Shown here one piece after another: positions 53,566 through 62,966 of a stretch of DNA of 64,000 nt. The stretch is from assembly GCF_004331995.1 (NCBI RefSeq), contig NZ_SJDT01000001.1, positions 124,001 through 188,000 of the forward strand. Reading direction: 5' to 3'. The DNA comes from Arcanobacterium bovis (lineage in GTDB: Bacteria; Actinomycetota; Actinomycetes; Actinomycetales; Actinomycetaceae). The position numbers and the translations under genes were made by a program. A model generated the notes under the pieces. It was not told the origin of the DNA. It searched no databases and saw nothing but the letters and a program-made list of their open reading frames with translations. Positions within the stretch are counted from its first letter, which is position 1; each line of letters opens with the position of its first letter.

Positions 53566-54435
53566 CTACTTTAATGCTTGTGCGAGTTCAGGGAGAACTG
53601 TGTAGAGATCTCCTACGATTCCATAATCGGCTTTCTCGAAGATAACCGCCTTATCGTCGCTGTTAATCGCAATAACCGTCTTAGAATCAACCATTCCAGC
53701 AGTGTGTTGAATCTGACCAGAAATACCCACTGCAACGTAGATGTCCGGAGCAACGTGCTGACCAGAAATACCCACATAAGCGTCGCGCTCTAGCCAACCA
53801 GCACCTTCAGCGAGTGGCCGCGAGCAGCCAAGTTCGGCATCGAGAGTCTGGGCGAGTTCGCGAGCCAACTCCAAATCTTCAGCCTTGGCAAAGCCACGGC
53901 CAGCAGCAACAATACGACGCGCGGCTGCGAGGTTTACTTTCTTCGCTTCCGAAGCATTCGAGCTGGTTACAGTTGCAGCGTAAACATCGCCAGCAGCTTC
54001 ATCAGCTTCTTGAGCCCCATCAGCAAGAGCTCCGATTCCTTCCATCACTACTACGACGGCAGAATCAAAACTCACGTTCTGTGCAGAGATACCTCCAAAA
54101 CGCAGCAAATTAGCTGAGCCGGACGCAATCTCTTTAACTCCGTTGAGCACTGGCGCATCCAACTTGGCAGCCACAGCACCAGCAAAAACACGTCCGGCAG
54201 CTGAATTAGCTGCAATAACGACGTCTCCCGCTTGCGCAACGACGGCGTTCGCAACTGCACCTGCCAGCGCTTCGGCGGGAACGGCGTCGGGCACAGCGAT
54301 ACGAATAACGCGATCAACACCCGAAATCTGAGCGTCACCAACAACCACAACGTTCACGACGCCGGTGGCCTGCTGTGCCACGCTGACGAGGTTTGCGATC
54401 TGGGAATCTGTACAAATAATCCACGAATTAGCCAT
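53566..54435 (-). CDS. fixB: Electron transfer flavoprotein alpha subunit FixB
   Basis: 289 aa from ATG 54433-54435 with AAGGAG just upstream. MANSWIICTDSQIANLVSVA begins it, and the C-terminal FAD domain has the signature AGAGWLERDAYVGISGQHVA-like block (AEGAGWLERDAYVGISGQHV) with PDIYVAVGISGQIQHTAGM and IAINSDDKAVIFEKADYGIV. It forms a heterodimer with FixA. 18 bases after fixA, in the same operon. Confidence 0.94.
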   Translation of the reverse strand: MANSWIICTDSQIANLVSVAQQATGVVNVVVVGDAQISGVDRVIRIAVPDAVPAEALAGAVANAVVAQAGDVVIAANSAAGRVFAGAVAAKLDAPVLNGVKEIASGSANLLRFGGISAQNVSFDSAVVVVMEGIGALADGAQEADEAAGDVYAATVTSSNASEAKKVNLAAARRIVAAGRGFAKAEDLELARELAQTLDAELGCSRPLAEGAGWLERDAYVGISGQHVAPDIYVAVGISGQIQHTAGMVDSKTVIAINSDDKAVIFEKADYGIVGDLYTVLPELAQALK

Positions 54436-54453
54436 GTTTTTCTCCTTCAACTC

Positions 54454-55215
54454 TTAAAGAATTCCGTCTGCACGCAAAGCTGCAACAGCATCGGCAACAG
54501 CAGTTTCGCCGGCAAAAATAATGCTCTTACGCTCTTTGAACTCCGGTTTAGCATGGGAAAGTACCGTCACTTTCGCCTCCGACAGATCGACGTCGGCCGC
54601 CGGAACTACCTCAACAGGTTTCTTTCCAGCTGCCAAGATTTCTTTCATCGACGGCACTTTGGGCGTCAAGGCATCAGATGCAGCCGAAACTACTACCGAG
54701 CCGGACACTTCGACGGTGCGAGTTCCGCCATTGACCTGCTGTACGAGCGTGTAGCCAGCATCGGTCTTGTCGATTGACACCACATCTTGGAAACATGCCC
54801 AGCCAAGGAAGCCCGCCACCAGCGCGGACATCATACGTGCACCTTCATCAACTGAGGAATCACCGGTAATCACAATGTCTGCATCTGCTACTCGCTCCAC
54901 GAGGGCCGCCAATGCACGGGCGGTACGAGTGGAGTTCCACTCTGCCGTAGCGTCATCGGCAACCACTACACCCTTGTCGAATCCGCGTGACATCGCAGCT
55001 TTAGTGGCCTTCGATGTCGCCACTTCGGCGGTTCCCACGCTGATTCCGATCAGTTCCACGCCTTGCGCATCAGCAAGGTTACGTCCGAGCGAAATCGCTA
55101 CCGGATCATACTCGCTCACGCCAGCCTTGGCTCGCGACCAATCCACCACGCCGTCTTGACCAACAGCAGCATCCTGCGGATTAGCTGCATATTTATACGC
55201 TACAATAACCGACAT
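54454..55215 (-). CDS. fixA: Electron transfer flavoprotein beta subunit FixA
   Basis: 253 aa. SVIVAYKYAANPQDAAVGQD and VVDWSRAKAGVSEYDPVAIS at the start, then GVELIGISVGTAEVATSKAT, DIVITGDSSVDEGARMMSAL with the AMP-binding loop, and VNGGTRTVEVSGSVVVSAAS. First gene of fixABCX; GAAAGGA precedes the ATG. A divergent TetR gene lies 160 bases away with a palindrome between them. Confidence 0.94.
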   Translation of the reverse strand: MSVIVAYKYAANPQDAAVGQDGVVDWSRAKAGVSEYDPVAISLGRNLADAQGVELIGISVGTAEVATSKATKAAMSRGFDKGVVVADDATAEWNSTRTARALAALVERVADADIVITGDSSVDEGARMMSALVAGFLGWACFQDVVSIDKTDAGYTLVQQVNGGTRTVEVSGSVVVSAASDALTPKVPSMKEILAAGKKPVEVVPAADVDLSEAKVTVLSHAKPEFKERKSIIFAGETAVADAVAALRADGIL

Positions 55216-55290
55216 TTCATTCCTTTCATCAGTATTTCACCGGCGTCTCCCCTTTGGATGACGGCGATCAAATCCGTTTATTTTTCTAAT

Positions 55291-55315
55291 GTGACCACGA
55301 CTTTCGTCCGGTCAC
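55291..55315. promoter_or_regulatory. Inverted repeat near the fixA promoter
   Basis: GTGACC (55291-55296) and GGTCAC (55310-55315) are inverted with a 13-base spacer between fixA and tetR. Confidence 0.35.
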
Positions 55316-55330
55316 GATATGATTGAATTG

Positions 55331-55346
55331 TGATTCACTTGAATCA
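55331..55346. promoter_or_regulatory. Candidate TetR operator
   Basis: TGATTC-ACTT-GAATCA is a perfect 6-4-6 palindrome between divergent fixA and the TetR gene, 28 bases before the TetR start. Its position suits autoregulation and control of fixA. Confidence 0.55.
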
Positions 55347-55373
55347 AGACTCGAATCGAAAGTAGGGATTTAT

Positions 55374-56015
55374 ATGAATCTCACCTCCGTGCCTTCACAG
55401 CATTTCCACCCACGCCGAGTGGAAACAGATAACAAGATTTTGGATGCCACACTGCGCTTGTATGGCGAATGCGGATGGTCGAGTTTCAACCTCACGAACG
55501 TGGTTGCCGAAGCCAAAATCGGCAAATCGGCATTGTACTCGCGCTGGCCCAGCAAAGATGTGCTCTTACCGGCAGCTTTCCTAAACAAGATTAGAGTGCC
55601 GGAAGTGAAACCTGTCGATGTGCGCACCATGCTGATCGACGAAGCCGAGTACCGCCTTAACCTGTACTTTGGCGAGTACGGTAAGGCTGTGCGGCGCGTA
55701 CAAATCGACGCATTCTCATCACAAGCACCCGCCCTGGCTACAGTGAATGAATACTTATTCGGGCAGCGCAACCGCGCATTACGTGAGGAACTGTGGGAGT
55801 TGAAACTCAGCGGCAAGATTCCGACCGAGATATCAGCTACCCGATTGCTCGATGCCATCGCTGGTTCTGTGCTCATCCGCTCCATTGAACTGGCACAAGA
55901 TAACGTAGAGTGTTTCATCGGGAAACTCCCCCGCTATGCTGCAGAAATCGTGGACGACCAACTAACTGTGTTGCACCACGATAGCCACGAGCGCATGCTA
56001 CGAATCGTGTCATAA
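55374..56015 (+). CDS. TetR family transcriptional regulator
   Basis: 213 aa from ATG 55374, with AGTAGGGA upstream; an earlier in-frame start at 55323 would place the operator within the gene. The N-terminal helix-turn-helix KILDATLRLYGECGWSSFNL followed by TNVVAEAKIGKSALYSRWPS is typical TetR. The ligand domain has no recognised signature. It is divergent from fixABCX and convergent with the cai-like operon, so it is the obvious candidate regulator for both. Confidence 0.85.
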   Translation: MNLTSVPSQHFHPRRVETDNKILDATLRLYGECGWSSFNLTNVVAEAKIGKSALYSRWPSKDVLLPAAFLNKIRVPEVKPVDVRTMLIDEAEYRLNLYFGEYGKAVRRVQIDAFSSQAPALATVNEYLFGQRNRALREELWELKLSGKIPTEISATRLLDAIAGSVLIRSIELAQDNVECFIGKLPRYAAEIVDDQLTVLHHDSHERMLRIVS

Positions 56016-56023
56016 TCATTCCA

Positions 56024-56722
56024 TCATTCCTGCGGCAGTTTCACGGGCACACTCTGTTGCGGAGTATCGGATGCTTCGAGCCACTTGAGTTGATCCGATT
56101 GCTCGGACTTCACCAAAAGTGGATTGCGCCCAAACTCAGCCGCAAGAATTGTGCTTGGCCCGTGTCCTGGCAAAATATGAATGTTTGGGGCAAATCCAGC
56201 CAATCTGCTAAGGCTCTGGCGCATTTGGTGTATGTTGCCGGTGGCAAAATCGGTACGACCATACCCATAGGAGAAGAGCGTATCGCCTGTAAACATTCGA
56301 TTCGCAGCTGGCTCCCAAAGACAGATCGAGCCCACCGTGTGCCCAGGTGTCTCGACGACGATCAGTTCGTCGTCGCCCAACGTGATCCGATCGCCGTCGT
56401 GCAACGCAACCTCCACGCCTTCAACGCGATAGTCACTACCTTCGTCGGCGAATCCTGAAACCCGTGGATCGGCCGCCCCCGCAATGTCCGCAGCTCCCAT
56501 ATACACCGGAGCACCCGTATCTTCTCGCAGCTGATTAACAGCACCAATATGGTCAGAATGACAGTGCGTGAGAATTATTCCCTGCACGTTCAATTCGGAA
56601 ATAATCGCGCGCAACACCTGTGGTTCAGCTCCTGGATCGATGAGAAAAACGCCCTCACGATTGCTTAGCACATAGCAATTCGCTCGGTAATCTCCCACCG
56701 GCAGTGAAGATACGTCGAACAT
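56024..56722 (-). CDS. MBL-fold metallo-hydrolase (glyoxalase II-like)
   Basis: 232 aa. The metallo-beta-lactamase motif HCHSDHIGAVNQL (HxHxDH) is near residue 53; YVLSNREGVFLIDPGAEPQV, IVVETPGHTVGSICLWEP (metal His), MFTGDTLFSYGYGRTD and LPGHGPSTILAAEFGRNPL are the other ligands. Hydroxyacyl-thiol hydrolase activity is the usual family role, so it may cleave a CoA or mycothiol thioester. Last gene of the cai-like operon, two bases after the MFS gene. Confidence 0.87.
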   Translation of the reverse strand: MFDVSSLPVGDYRANCYVLSNREGVFLIDPGAEPQVLRAIISELNVQGIILTHCHSDHIGAVNQLREDTGAPVYMGAADIAGAADPRVSGFADEGSDYRVEGVEVALHDGDRITLGDDELIVVETPGHTVGSICLWEPAANRMFTGDTLFSYGYGRTDFATGNIHQMRQSLSRLAGFAPNIHILPGHGPSTILAAEFGRNPLLVKSEQSDQLKWLEASDTPQQSVPVKLPQE

Positions 56723-56724
56723 AA

Positions 56725-58068
56725 CTACTTCTTCTTTCTTCCGGTAAAATCTGCTGCGGATGTCTCAGTGAGCGTTAGACCCTTGGTTTCTGGAGCCCAC
56801 CCCATCGAAACGAGCAAGCCCAAGAGCGAAATCACGGCTCCTGCCAGCATCGTGGCCGAGAGTCCGTATTTTTCAAGCGCCGTTGGGAGCACGTAAATCG
56901 ACACCACAGTTGCAACGCGCGAAAGAGACATAGCCACGCCCATCGCCGTCGCCCGCACACTCGTTGGGAAAAGCTCGTTTGGGTAGAGCCACTGGAGATT
57001 TCCTGGCCCACCGGAAGCAAGGGCATACATCACGAAGCACAAAATTACTCCCGCCATCGCTCCAGCAGGTAGGAAGCCGAGAATTGCCATGGTCAGCGTC
57101 ATGATCACGAAGCTCCAAATCACCACTGGGCGGCGTCCCCAGTGCTCAGTGAGCAACATTGCAGGGATCGTGCCAAGCAAGAAGAACATGCCGATCACTA
57201 TTTCACCGATAAATGCCGCTTTTCCGTCACCTAAACCAAATTGATTGATGATCTGCGGGCCATACGTGTAGATCGCGAACATCGGAATGGCTTGGCAAAG
57301 CCAAATCACCGCTACGAAGATAACTCGCCACAAATAGTTACGGCGGAAAATCGTAGAGAGCTTCGTTTTTTCGGCAACTTCATCGTCGATGATTACTGGG
57401 CGGCCAAATACTGAGCGCATGATCGCCTCAGCTTCCTCCGTACGCCCTTTGGAATGCAACCAACGTGGAGACTCTGGAATTGACCAGCGACCAAGCAAAA
57501 TGATCACGCATGGAACGATCGAGCTCGCCAGCATCCAACGCCACCCATGAGCGAGATCAATCATGAAATAGCCAACGAGGTAAGCGACATTCGCACCCAG
57601 ATACCACACCGCAGCAATACTTCCCATCGAAATTGCCCGATACCGGCGAGGTGTAAATTCGGCGATCATCGATGTGGCAATCGGATAATCGGCTCCGATT
57701 GCCACACCGATCAAGAATCTCAGCAAGAACACTTGAAATGGCGAAGTAAGAAAGAAACACAGCAAAGAGAGCAGCGCAATAGCCAATACATCGAGCACAA
57801 ACATTTTCTTTCTGCCCAAAATATCGGTAATCCACCCACCTAAAAACGCACCCAAAAAGAGTCCGAGCAGTGCAGCAACACCGATAAGCCCACTCCAATG
57901 CGCGTCGATACGCAACTCTTTGCCCATGGGCACGAGCGCTACACCCACGATAGCCAGCACATATCCTTCAAGGAATGGCCCGCCACTCGAATATGCCGTG
58001 ACTCGCTTCAAAAATCGTGTCATGGGCAAATCGTCTAGCTTTACTGGTCTTTCTACCTCGTTATTCAT
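56725..58068 (-). CDS. MFS transporter (metabolite:H+ symporter type)
   Basis: 447 aa with twelve helices. DILGRKKMFVLDVLAI (loop 2-3 signature), ADYPIATSMIAEFTPRRYR, GRWSIPESPRWLHSKGR (sugar/organic acid porter PESPRWL), and PNELFPTSVRATAMGVAM are typical of aromatic-acid/metabolite symporters. In the cai-like operon it would import the substrate, taking the place of CaiT. Specificity unknown. Confidence 0.87.
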   Translation of the reverse strand: MNNEVERPVKLDDLPMTRFLKRVTAYSSGGPFLEGYVLAIVGVALVPMGKELRIDAHWSGLIGVAALLGLFLGAFLGGWITDILGRKKMFVLDVLAIALLSLLCFFLTSPFQVFLLRFLIGVAIGADYPIATSMIAEFTPRRYRAISMGSIAAVWYLGANVAYLVGYFMIDLAHGWRWMLASSIVPCVIILLGRWSIPESPRWLHSKGRTEEAEAIMRSVFGRPVIIDDEVAEKTKLSTIFRRNYLWRVIFVAVIWLCQAIPMFAIYTYGPQIINQFGLGDGKAAFIGEIVIGMFFLLGTIPAMLLTEHWGRRPVVIWSFVIMTLTMAILGFLPAGAMAGVILCFVMYALASGGPGNLQWLYPNELFPTSVRATAMGVAMSLSRVATVVSIYVLPTALEKYGLSATMLAGAVISLLGLLVSMGWAPETKGLTLTETSAADFTGRKKK

Positions 58069-58079
58069 GAACGTTCTCC

Positions 58080-58955
58080 CTAGTCGAACTCAATAATTCC
58101 CCAGTTGAGGTGTGGCTTTGCTCCAGTTTCTTCCGCATCAGAGTCAACGAGCATGAAGCGCAATTCTCCCTCGCCCACTTTCCACAACTTGGTGGTCAGA
58201 GTGGTTCCGGGAAGAACTGGCGAGGTGATGCGAGTTTTAAAGCGCTTGATTCGCTCTGGCTCACCTGGCACAAAAGCATTGATCGCGTGGCGCATCACTA
58301 CGCCAGCGTAGGAAATCGCATGCAAAATCGGCCGTGGCTGATCGTTTCCTGCTGCGTAATCCCAATCGATATGCTGTGGGTGGTAGTCTCCCGAAAGTCG
58401 GTAAATCAATGCCTGATTTTCCGGAATTCGCTCTGATACTTCCACGTCAGCAGGCCGTTCGGGCATATCGACGATATCCTTAGGCGGCTTTGGTCCGCCC
58501 CATCCGCCGTCGTAAATCAAACAATCCCACGACTCATTCGTAAATAGCAGATTGCCGTCTGAATCATAGGAATCGCCAATGTGCTGCGCTAATAGTCCAC
58601 GTCCTTCGCCGCGATCATACAAACCTTCAAGCTTGACGTGAGTCTCGATATGATCGGCCATCTTCGTGATCGGTTGATGGAATTTGATATCAAATCCCCA
58701 GTGCAAAGATCCTGCATAGTTGTATCCGTAGTCGATAGTACGTGTGACGGCGGAGTCAACAATTAGCATCGCACCGTACATTGGGAGTACCTTGAGTTGC
58801 GGATTGCGCTCGTCGCCTTCGTTGAGGTATTCAAGACCGTCTTTTCCATCAATTCCCGCACCACAGCCGAGTGCGAAAAGCTCAAGATCGCGGAATGTGT
58901 AGTCGTGTGGGAACGGTCCAAAAGTCTGTCCCACCATTTCAGTGTTGATAGCCAT
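58080..58955 (-). CDS. MaoC-like double-hotdog enoyl-CoA hydratase
   Basis: 291 aa, two hotdog halves. The N-terminal half has DYTFRDLELFALGCGAGIDG; the C-terminal half has the hydratase-2 motif RLSGDYHPQHIDWDYAA, where the usual Asn of SGDxNPxH is His, while the catalytic Asp and His remain. PILHAISYAGVVMRHAINAF and PVLPGTTLTTKLWKVGEGEL follow. It would hydrate the enoyl-CoA made in this operon, replacing the crotonase CaiD. Confidence 0.87.
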   Translation of the reverse strand: MAINTEMVGQTFGPFPHDYTFRDLELFALGCGAGIDGKDGLEYLNEGDERNPQLKVLPMYGAMLIVDSAVTRTIDYGYNYAGSLHWGFDIKFHQPITKMADHIETHVKLEGLYDRGEGRGLLAQHIGDSYDSDGNLLFTNESWDCLIYDGGWGGPKPPKDIVDMPERPADVEVSERIPENQALIYRLSGDYHPQHIDWDYAAGNDQPRPILHAISYAGVVMRHAINAFVPGEPERIKRFKTRITSPVLPGTTLTTKLWKVGEGELRFMLVDSDAEETGAKPHLNWGIIEFD

Positions 58956-58971
58956 TGTTTTCCTTTCGTAG

Positions 58972-60555
58972 TTATTTCAATAGTTTCCGTTGAACTTTCC
59001 CGTACTGACCGCGCGGGAGTTCATCAACAAAAGTGACCACCGTTGGCACTTTGAAGTACGAGAGTTGCTTGCTAGCAAACTCGATCACATCTTGGCTGCT
59101 GAGCATTGCATCGGCGTCTTTGACCACCACTGCTTTCACAGCTTCATCGCGGATCGGATCGGGGACGCCGACCACACACACTTCGTTCACACCCGGGCAC
59201 TGTGCCAGCACCCGTTCTACTTCCAAAGCAGAAATGTTCTCACCAGCGCGTTTGATAAGTTCAGAGCGGCGCCCGAGGTAATAGAACCAGCCACGCGAAT
59301 CAACGCGAGCCAAATCCCCAGAGTTATACCAGCAATCCGCCATCACTTGTGCGGTTGCCCGCGGATCGTTCCAGTATCCAGCCATGAGCGTCTTTCCTGG
59401 TTCGCCATGAATCCACAGCGTGCCGCATTCCCCCTCGGGCACAGCCACACCGGAGTCGTTGCGAATCTCGACTTGGTATCCAGGGCCAGGTTTCCCAATT
59501 GACGGCCAATTCCGATCACCTTGCGGATAATCGGTAATCACACCAACGAGCGACTCAGTAGAGCCGTAATTGTTGAGAAGCTGCACACCAAAGCGCTGTT
59601 CAAACGCCGTTTTTTCGTGATCTTGCAACGGGAGGAAATAGTGGACTTCACGCACGCAGTGCATGCTTTCGTCCTTGTCCAATGGCTGGCGCAACATGGT
59701 TCGCACCATCATTGCCATTGACTGAACCAATGTTGCACGATGCCTGCGCACGCTACCCCAGAACGACTTCGCTGAATACCGTTTGATTAGCACGAGTGTG
59801 CAACCTGCGGTAATTACCGGAAGCAATGCCGAGAGCTGGAAATTCACATGTGATACAGCCATAGCCGTTGCATATCTATCCCTGCTCGTCATCGCCAATT
59901 CCCAATTGACGTACCGCCCTGAGAATACATAGTTGTGCTGCGTGAGCATTACACCTTTTGGTTCGGACGTCGTCCCCGACGTCATCATGATTTCGGCTAG
60001 TTCCTCATGGGCAGGAACACTCTCCAGCTCACCAACCGCAGATTCCATCCCCAAAGGTGACGACGCCGTCGTGCCCTTATCTTGGTACGTTTCGGGTGCG
60101 GCATAAACATCACCTTGCTCGTCGACACTGAGCAGAAGAGCTCGCTCCAAACAGCTGTGCAGCACAGGGAAATCACTGCTCATATCGCCTAAAGCTTGTT
60201 TGAGCTCAGCGATAGTAACCAACAATTTCGGGCGTGTAAGCTCCACACAGTGCGCAAGCTCTGCCGCTGAGGACGTCTCATTCATGGGCACCAGGACGGC
60301 GCCAATTTTGCCAAGCGCGAGGTGCATTGCCACAAACTCCACCGAGTTTCCTAGCAATACGAGCACACGATCGGCAAAATTGACACCGCATTTCCTGAGT
60401 GTGTGGCTAAGTCGGCTGGTTATGACGTCAAATTGTGCATAGGTATACGTGAGAACTTGGCCGGTATCTGGATCCTCGAAAACGAGGAATTCCTTCCCGG
60501 AGTAGCTGGCACACTGGTGCGCCCACACCTCACGCATCGTCATATTTTCAGTCAT
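58972..60555 (-). CDS. CaiC-like CoA ligase
   Basis: 527 aa from ATG 60553-60555 (TTAGGTG upstream). ANL-family motifs are intact: EIMMTSGTTSEPKGVMLTQH (AMP-binding), LLNNYGSTESLVGVITDYPQ, YNSGDLARVDSRGWFYYLGR, then RSELIKRAGENISALEVERV and the catalytic lysine in LPRGQYGKVQRKLL. The N-terminus and length resemble crotonobetaine/carnitine-CoA ligase CaiC. It activates a carboxylic acid to its CoA ester. Confidence 0.87.
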   Translation of the reverse strand: MTENMTMREVWAHQCASYSGKEFLVFEDPDTGQVLTYTYAQFDVITSRLSHTLRKCGVNFADRVLVLLGNSVEFVAMHLALGKIGAVLVPMNETSSAAELAHCVELTRPKLLVTIAELKQALGDMSSDFPVLHSCLERALLLSVDEQGDVYAAPETYQDKGTTASSPLGMESAVGELESVPAHEELAEIMMTSGTTSEPKGVMLTQHNYVFSGRYVNWELAMTSRDRYATAMAVSHVNFQLSALLPVITAGCTLVLIKRYSAKSFWGSVRRHRATLVQSMAMMVRTMLRQPLDKDESMHCVREVHYFLPLQDHEKTAFEQRFGVQLLNNYGSTESLVGVITDYPQGDRNWPSIGKPGPGYQVEIRNDSGVAVPEGECGTLWIHGEPGKTLMAGYWNDPRATAQVMADCWYNSGDLARVDSRGWFYYLGRRSELIKRAGENISALEVERVLAQCPGVNEVCVVGVPDPIRDEAVKAVVVKDADAMLSSQDVIEFASKQLSYFKVPTVVTFVDELPRGQYGKVQRKLLK

Positions 60556-60572
60556 AATCACACCTAAAGCAC

Positions 60573-61783
60573 TCAGTTCTCGTTAGTTTTAACGGTTCCT
60601 TCGGCAATGAGCTTGTCGATCTCGTCAATCGGCAATCCTGCCCGCATGAGCACGTCACGTGTGTCTTGCCCTAGCTGAGGCATGGGACGCCAGAATCCAC
60701 CTGGATTGCGAGAGAACTTCGGGAAAGTGTTCAACCCTTTGACAGGCGTGCCGTCCTCCTTCAGCCATTCGATGTAGCATTCGCGTTGTTTCACGTGGTC
60801 AGCTGCGAGGATATCGTCGAACTCATTCACTACCTGCGCGGCAATACGATGGTCAACAAAATCGCGCTGAACGTCAAATTTGGATCTTTCTTTGAGGTAT
60901 GCTTCTAGCTTTTCCTCAATAAGCTGCGCCTTTGGACCATCTAGCCACAAGGCCGAGGTGTCTTCTGGATACTCTTCCGTACCCCACAGCTCACCCAAGC
61001 CAATTTGCTCAAGCAAATACTTGTTTTGAGGTACTCCGTAGAGGCACAGCCCGATGAATCCATCTTTACACTCGTAGATCCCGATGCCGCACAAATTCTG
61101 GTGACGTACACCCGGCCGCGGATAACGCTTCCCCTCATTGAGATAGTCCATCATGTAATAGGTGCCCACTCGCAAGAGTGTTTCATACATGGCTAAATCG
61201 ATGCTCTCACCTTCACCCGTCTTCTCAGCGCGGTGCAAAGCCGCGAGCGCCGACGATACGATCATCAAAGAGTTGATGTAATCGCCGAGGTAAGGAGAGA
61301 TATTCGTAGGCTGTTCTGGCGTACCGTTTTGGGCAATAATTCCGGCATATGCCGCTACGGTAAGATCATATGCAGCGGAATTGATTTGGACGTCGTCGCC
61401 CCACTGCCCGAAACCAGACACGTGCACAATGACGAGCTTAGGATTGATTTCCACAGGTACTCATCGGTGATGCCTTTGCGCGCATATACAGGGCCTTTAG
61501 AAGATTCGATGAAGATATCGGCGTCTTTGACCAATGCACGCAACACTTCTTTACCGTCGTCGGTAAATGGATTGAGGGAAATCGAACGCATATTGCGCCG
61601 TTCCATCTCCTTGGTCCAGGTGGTATCGCGCATGGAGTCTCCGGTCCACACGTTTTCCACCCAAGTGACATCGGCACCCCATTCAGCCATAAGCGCCGCA
61701 GCCGTAGGAGCAGCAATTTCAACTGCAGAATACACAACCTTGACGTCGTCAAGTACGCCAAAGGATGGTTTGTTCATTTCCAT
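60573..61783 (-). pseudogene. CaiB-like CoA-transferase with a one-base frameshift
   Basis: ATG at 61783 with AAGGAGTG upstream opens KPSFGVLDDVKVVYSAVEIA, then AEWGADVTWVENVWTGDSM, and SKGPVYARKGITDEYLW through codon 111. At about 61451 the frame shifts by one base; the next frame continues INPKLVIVHVSGFGQWGDDV, GESIDLAMYETLLRVGTYYM and NTFPKFSRNPGGFWRPMPQ to the stop at 60573. One G missing in TGG-GAA restores a roughly 403-residue class III CoA-transferase like CaiB of Escherichia coli (405). Neighbours are intact, so a recent mutation or a sequencing error is more likely than old decay. Confidence 0.85.
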
Positions 61784-61793
61784 GTTTCACTCC

Positions 61794-62927
61794 TTATCGG
61801 TAATCACGCAGTGCAGCGCGTCCGGCGGTGAGGATCATCATTTCGTCCGTTCCACCAGATACACGGTCTACACGCAGGTCGCGGAAGAAGCGCTGGACGC
61901 GGTGTTCGCCAGTAATTCCGACGCCGGAAAGTACCTGTAGCGCGTCGTCCACCACTGCAAATGCGGCATTTGCACAGTAGTACTTCGCCATTGAGCAGTC
62001 ACCACGGCCGAGCTCACCGTTTTCGTGCTTCCACGCAATTTCGTAGAGCATATTGCGCATATTGGTGAGGCGAATCTTCATCTCAGCAAATTTGAGCTGA
62101 ATGAGCTGGTAACGGGCGATAGCCTCGCCACCTTGCACGCGCAAGTTTGCATATCGAGCTGCATCTTCGAAAGCGCAGTATGCCTGACCATAGTTTGTGA
62201 GAGCCACCAAGAAACGCTCTAGGTCGAAGTCTTCGACGCCTCGGCGGAAAGCGTTTCCTTCAGTGCCGAAGAAGTCTTTTTCTTCGAGTTCCACGTTATT
62301 GAAGTACACCTCGGCGCATGAATCCATGCGCAGACCAAGCTTATGCAGAGGCTCGCGGGTAATACCCTCTTTGCTCATGTCCACGAAGAATTCAGAGTAG
62401 ACGTCCATATTGTCGGCGTCGCGAGCCATTACCACAAGGTAAGGAACTTTCATGGCGGAGGTTTGGAAGGTCTTGTGTCCGTTGAGAATGATCTTTCCGT
62501 CCACACGACGGTAGGTGGTGCGCATGTCTGACCACGATGAACCAGCGCTCGGCTCGGTCATGGCATAGTTGAGCACCTGCTTTCCAGTGCCGAGGTAGGA
62601 GAAAATAGCATCTTGCTGTTCCTTGCTACCTTCGCGTAGCACAGTTCCCAATCCTGGGAGCTGGTAAAGCACATAGGTTGGGGCACCGGCGCGACCAAGT
62701 GCTTCGTAGACGGCGGTCAACGAGATCCAGCCTTGCTCGAAGCCATCGAGTTCTTCCGGGAGAAGGATTCGATCAAATCCCAGTTCACAGATCGCCTTTA
62801 CCCATTTTTCCGGATACTCAGAATTTTCTTCACACTCGCGGAAATAGTTCTCCCAGTTCTCTGTTTCCATGAGCTCAGTGAAACCTTCCACCATGAGCTG
62901 CTGTTCTTCATTCAACGAAAAATCCAT
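61794..62927 (-). CDS. CaiA-like acyl-CoA dehydrogenase
   Basis: 377 aa. [20 protein letters not shown] at the start, [20 protein letters not shown], then [20 protein letters not shown] (flavin site), [40 protein letters not shown] and [20 protein letters not shown] follow CaiA of Escherichia coli almost motif for motif. There CaiA reduces crotonobetainyl-CoA to butyrobetainyl-CoA with electrons from FixAB. The acyl-CoA here may differ. Confidence 0.9.
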   Translation of the reverse strand: MDFSLNEEQQLMVEGFTELMETENWENYFRECEENSEYPEKWVKAICELGFDRILLPEELDGFEQGWISLTAVYEALGRAGAPTYVLYQLPGLGTVLREGSKEQQDAIFSYLGTGKQVLNYAMTEPSAGSSWSDMRTTYRRVDGKIILNGHKTFQTSAMKVPYLVVMARDADNMDVYSEFFVDMSKEGITREPLHKLGLRMDSCAEVYFNNVELEEKDFFGTEGNAFRRGVEDFDLERFLVALTNYGQAYCAFEDAARYANLRVQGGEAIARYQLIQLKFAEMKIRLTNMRNMLYEIAWKHENGELGRGDCSMAKYYCANAAFAVVDDALQVLSGVGITGEHRVQRFFRDLRVDRVSGGTDEMMILTAGRAALRDYR

Positions 62928-62966
62928 AATCGTTCTCTTTCTTTAACTATTCCAATTAGTGTTTTG

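Noticed and set aside
61440-61460. Programmed frameshift in the caiB-like gene
   Set aside because: There is no slippery heptamer at the junction and no clear downstream pseudoknot; a mutation or sequence error is simpler.
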